This document shows positions 62,727-64,000 of a stretch of 64,000 nt of DNA, one piece after another. The DNA is from Locusta migratoria (Eukaryota > Arthropoda > Insecta > Orthoptera > Acrididae). The position numbers and the translations under genes were made by a program. Positions within the stretch are counted from its first letter, which is position 1; each line of letters begins with the position of its first letter. The notes under the pieces were generated by a model. It was not told where the DNA came from. It did no database searches and worked only from the letters and a program-made list of their open reading frames with translations. The stretch is from NCBI GenBank assembly GCA_026315105.1, contig CM048750.1, positions 260,205,151 to 260,269,150 of the forward strand, given 5' to 3'.

Positions 62727-62930
62727 GTAAAAAAAATACAAATGTTTGCAAAGCTTATGGGACTTAACTGCGGGTCATCAGTCCCCAAACTTACAAACTA
62801 CTTATGAACTAGCTAAGACTACAGACGGCACAAATATCCATGCGCGAGGGGGGATTCGAACCCCCGACAGGGAACGGCCTCGCGTATCGGAGCATAGCGC
62901 CTCAATGCGCTCAGCCGCTCCGCCGCGGCC
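62727..62930 (-). mobile_element. SINE (S1 family)
   Basis: Minus-strand copy: the reverse complement has GGCCGCGGCGGAGCGGCTGA and GGGGGTTCGAATCCCCC. The exact 10-bp TSD TTGTGATCAT is at 62717-62726 and 62931-62940. Its A-rich tail (ATGTAAAAAAAATACAAATG) is on the left, as expected. Confidence 0.95.
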
Positions 62931-62940
62931 TTGTGATCAT

Positions 62941-63425
62941 CGTATCTCCATATGAAGGTAGGTGCGAATAAAATATGTTCGCAATCGGAGGAGAAAGATG
63001 GTGAAACAAATTTCGTAATTAGATATCACCGCAACAAATAAACCCTTTCTTATATTGCTATCCACCCCAATTCGTGACTCATTTTCGTTACACTCTCTCT
63101 CCCTTTTATCGGGATAACACACTTCTCAAAACAGTTACGGGTATCGGGTGGGATATCATACACAGTATACAAGTTATTGGTTACAACCGTAGTTTGTGTG
63201 TGATAGTACGATATGTTGCTGTCTCAAGTCTTTACCTGAGGTTTACACGGCGTTTACTTAAAGGACCATGGGGCTACCATAATAGTGAAAAAGTCTTTCC
63301 CATCGCTCTCTAATATGGTGCGTGATCACCTAAGACGACCAGTACAATTGCACATCTGCGTAGCAAGGGCAATATGAGGATATCAGTCAGCTCTTGAGGG
63401 ATAATTGGTCTTTTTCCACGATTTC
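62941..63425. other. Unassigned stretch
   Basis: No supported gene. The part next to 63426 may be the 3' region of the Tc1-like element that continues after the SINE. Confidence 0.45.
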
Positions 63426-63436
63426 AATATCCACCT

Positions 63437-63638
63437 AAATATTCAAATGTTTGTAAGCCTATGGGACCAAACTACTTTGGTCATAAGTCCCTAGACTTAC
63501 AAACTACTTAAACTAATTTAAACTAACCTAAGGAAAACACCAACATCCATACCCGAGTGAGGATTCGAACCTCCGACGCGGGAAGCCGCGCGATCCATAA
63601 CTTGGCGCTCCAGACCGCACGGTTTGTCGCGCGCGGCG
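63437..63638 (-). mobile_element. SINE (S1-related subfamily)
   Basis: The reverse complement shows GCGGTCTGGAGCGCCAAG, GGAGGTTCGAATCCTC and a body with GGACTTATGACC. The 11-bp TSD AATATCCACCT (63426-63436) versus AATATCCATCT (63639-63649) has one mismatch. Confidence 0.92.
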
Positions 63639-63649
63639 AATATCCATCT

Positions 63650-64000
63650 CTGAAATCATTATGGGAGGTATTAATCTGGCTGTAACGCGACTGCCAAGTC
63701 AATCCCAGACATGCTATATCGGGTTTAAGTCCGGTGAATAAGCTGGCCACTCCATTCGTTCATTTCGCTCTGTTTCAAGCATATTGTCTACCAGTGCAGC
63801 TCTGTGGGAACGAGCGTCATTGTCCATCAGAACAGAGGGAACCCATCTCCTATCGTACCAGCGTACGGAACAACAAAATGTTCTCTACACCTCTGAGCAA
63901 ACCGCCATTCTGAATGACATAGAGGTCCATCAATCTGCCAGTACTGACTCCCGCATACACCATTAGCCCACCACCATGACATGCTGATGTTTCCTGCACA
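63650..64000 (-). pseudogene. Tc1-like transposase fragment, running off the window
   Basis: The minus strand reads SMSWWWANGVCGSQYWQIDG, HFVVPYAGTIGDGFPLF and, after a frame change, NMLETERNE-type and WPAYSPDLNP-type bases. These are the regions around the second and third catalytic residues of Tc1-like transposases. At least one frameshift and one stop (after GFPLF) show decay. It is a different family from the Tc1-like copies at 4.3-6.9 and 18.5-20.2 kb. The N-terminal part lies outside the window. Confidence 0.78.

Overview
This window looks like gene-poor intergenic DNA from a very large insect genome. The organism is most probably an orthopteran, and the repeat families look grasshopper- or locust-like. 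That assignment rests on recognising tRNA-derived SINEs, Tc1-like elements and LINE families, not on any host gene. I found no intact host protein-coding gene and no tRNA, rRNA or CRISPR array that I would defend. Almost everything recognisable is a transposable element, many nested inside one another, and many insertions can be proven from target-site duplications (TSDs) readable in the sequence.

Layout. 0-8 kb: SINEs, a jockey-like LINE fragment, a Tc1-like transposase apparently split by about 2.3 kb that includes a pogo-like element with TA TSD, and a 319-bp MITE. 8-14 kb: anonymous DNA with NRF1-like motifs, then three copies of one LINE family on the minus strand; one copy holds two further LINE insertions and another holds a SINE. 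14-15.4 kb: CpG-rich DNA. 15.6-20.2 kb: a SINE, a 76-bp tandem repeat, a Mutator-like element (FLYWCH plus MULE-type segments), and a Tc1-like element carrying two SINEs. 20.3-28.3 kb: the first copy of an unclassified ~2-kb repeat, LINE pieces and a Penelope-like element. 28.3-30.8 kb: a 2.5-kb hAT element whose BED finger is broken by another TIR element. 31-33.2 kb: CpG-rich DNA and an array of palindromic units rich in TGACGTCA. 33.2-45.1 kb: LINEs of several families, copies 2 and 3 of the ~2-kb repeat, and a hAT-like MITE. 45-51.9 kb: a rearranged LINE, a fold-back SINE composite, a LINE endonuclease half and a second copy of the hAT-like MITE. 51.9-57.9 kb: a nearly intact Ty3/gypsy retrotransposon. 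57.95-59.44 kb: a mariner element with a SINE inside. 60-64 kb: a LINE, SINEs and the edge of another Tc1-like element.

The youngest element is the Ty3/gypsy copy: its 458-bp LTRs differ at one position by eye. Its gag, protease, RT and RNase H share one reading frame, but integrase lies in another frame because of an apparent one-base indel. The mariner is dead: it has frameshifts, a SINE insertion and an Asn in place of the second catalytic Asp. The elements do not form a pathway. What links them is insertion history: SINEs use LINE machinery in trans, and MITEs probably depend on relatives elsewhere. The least explained structures are the palindromic array at 31.9-33.2 kb and the three-copy ~2-kb repeat, which may be a long LTR followed by a primer-binding site.
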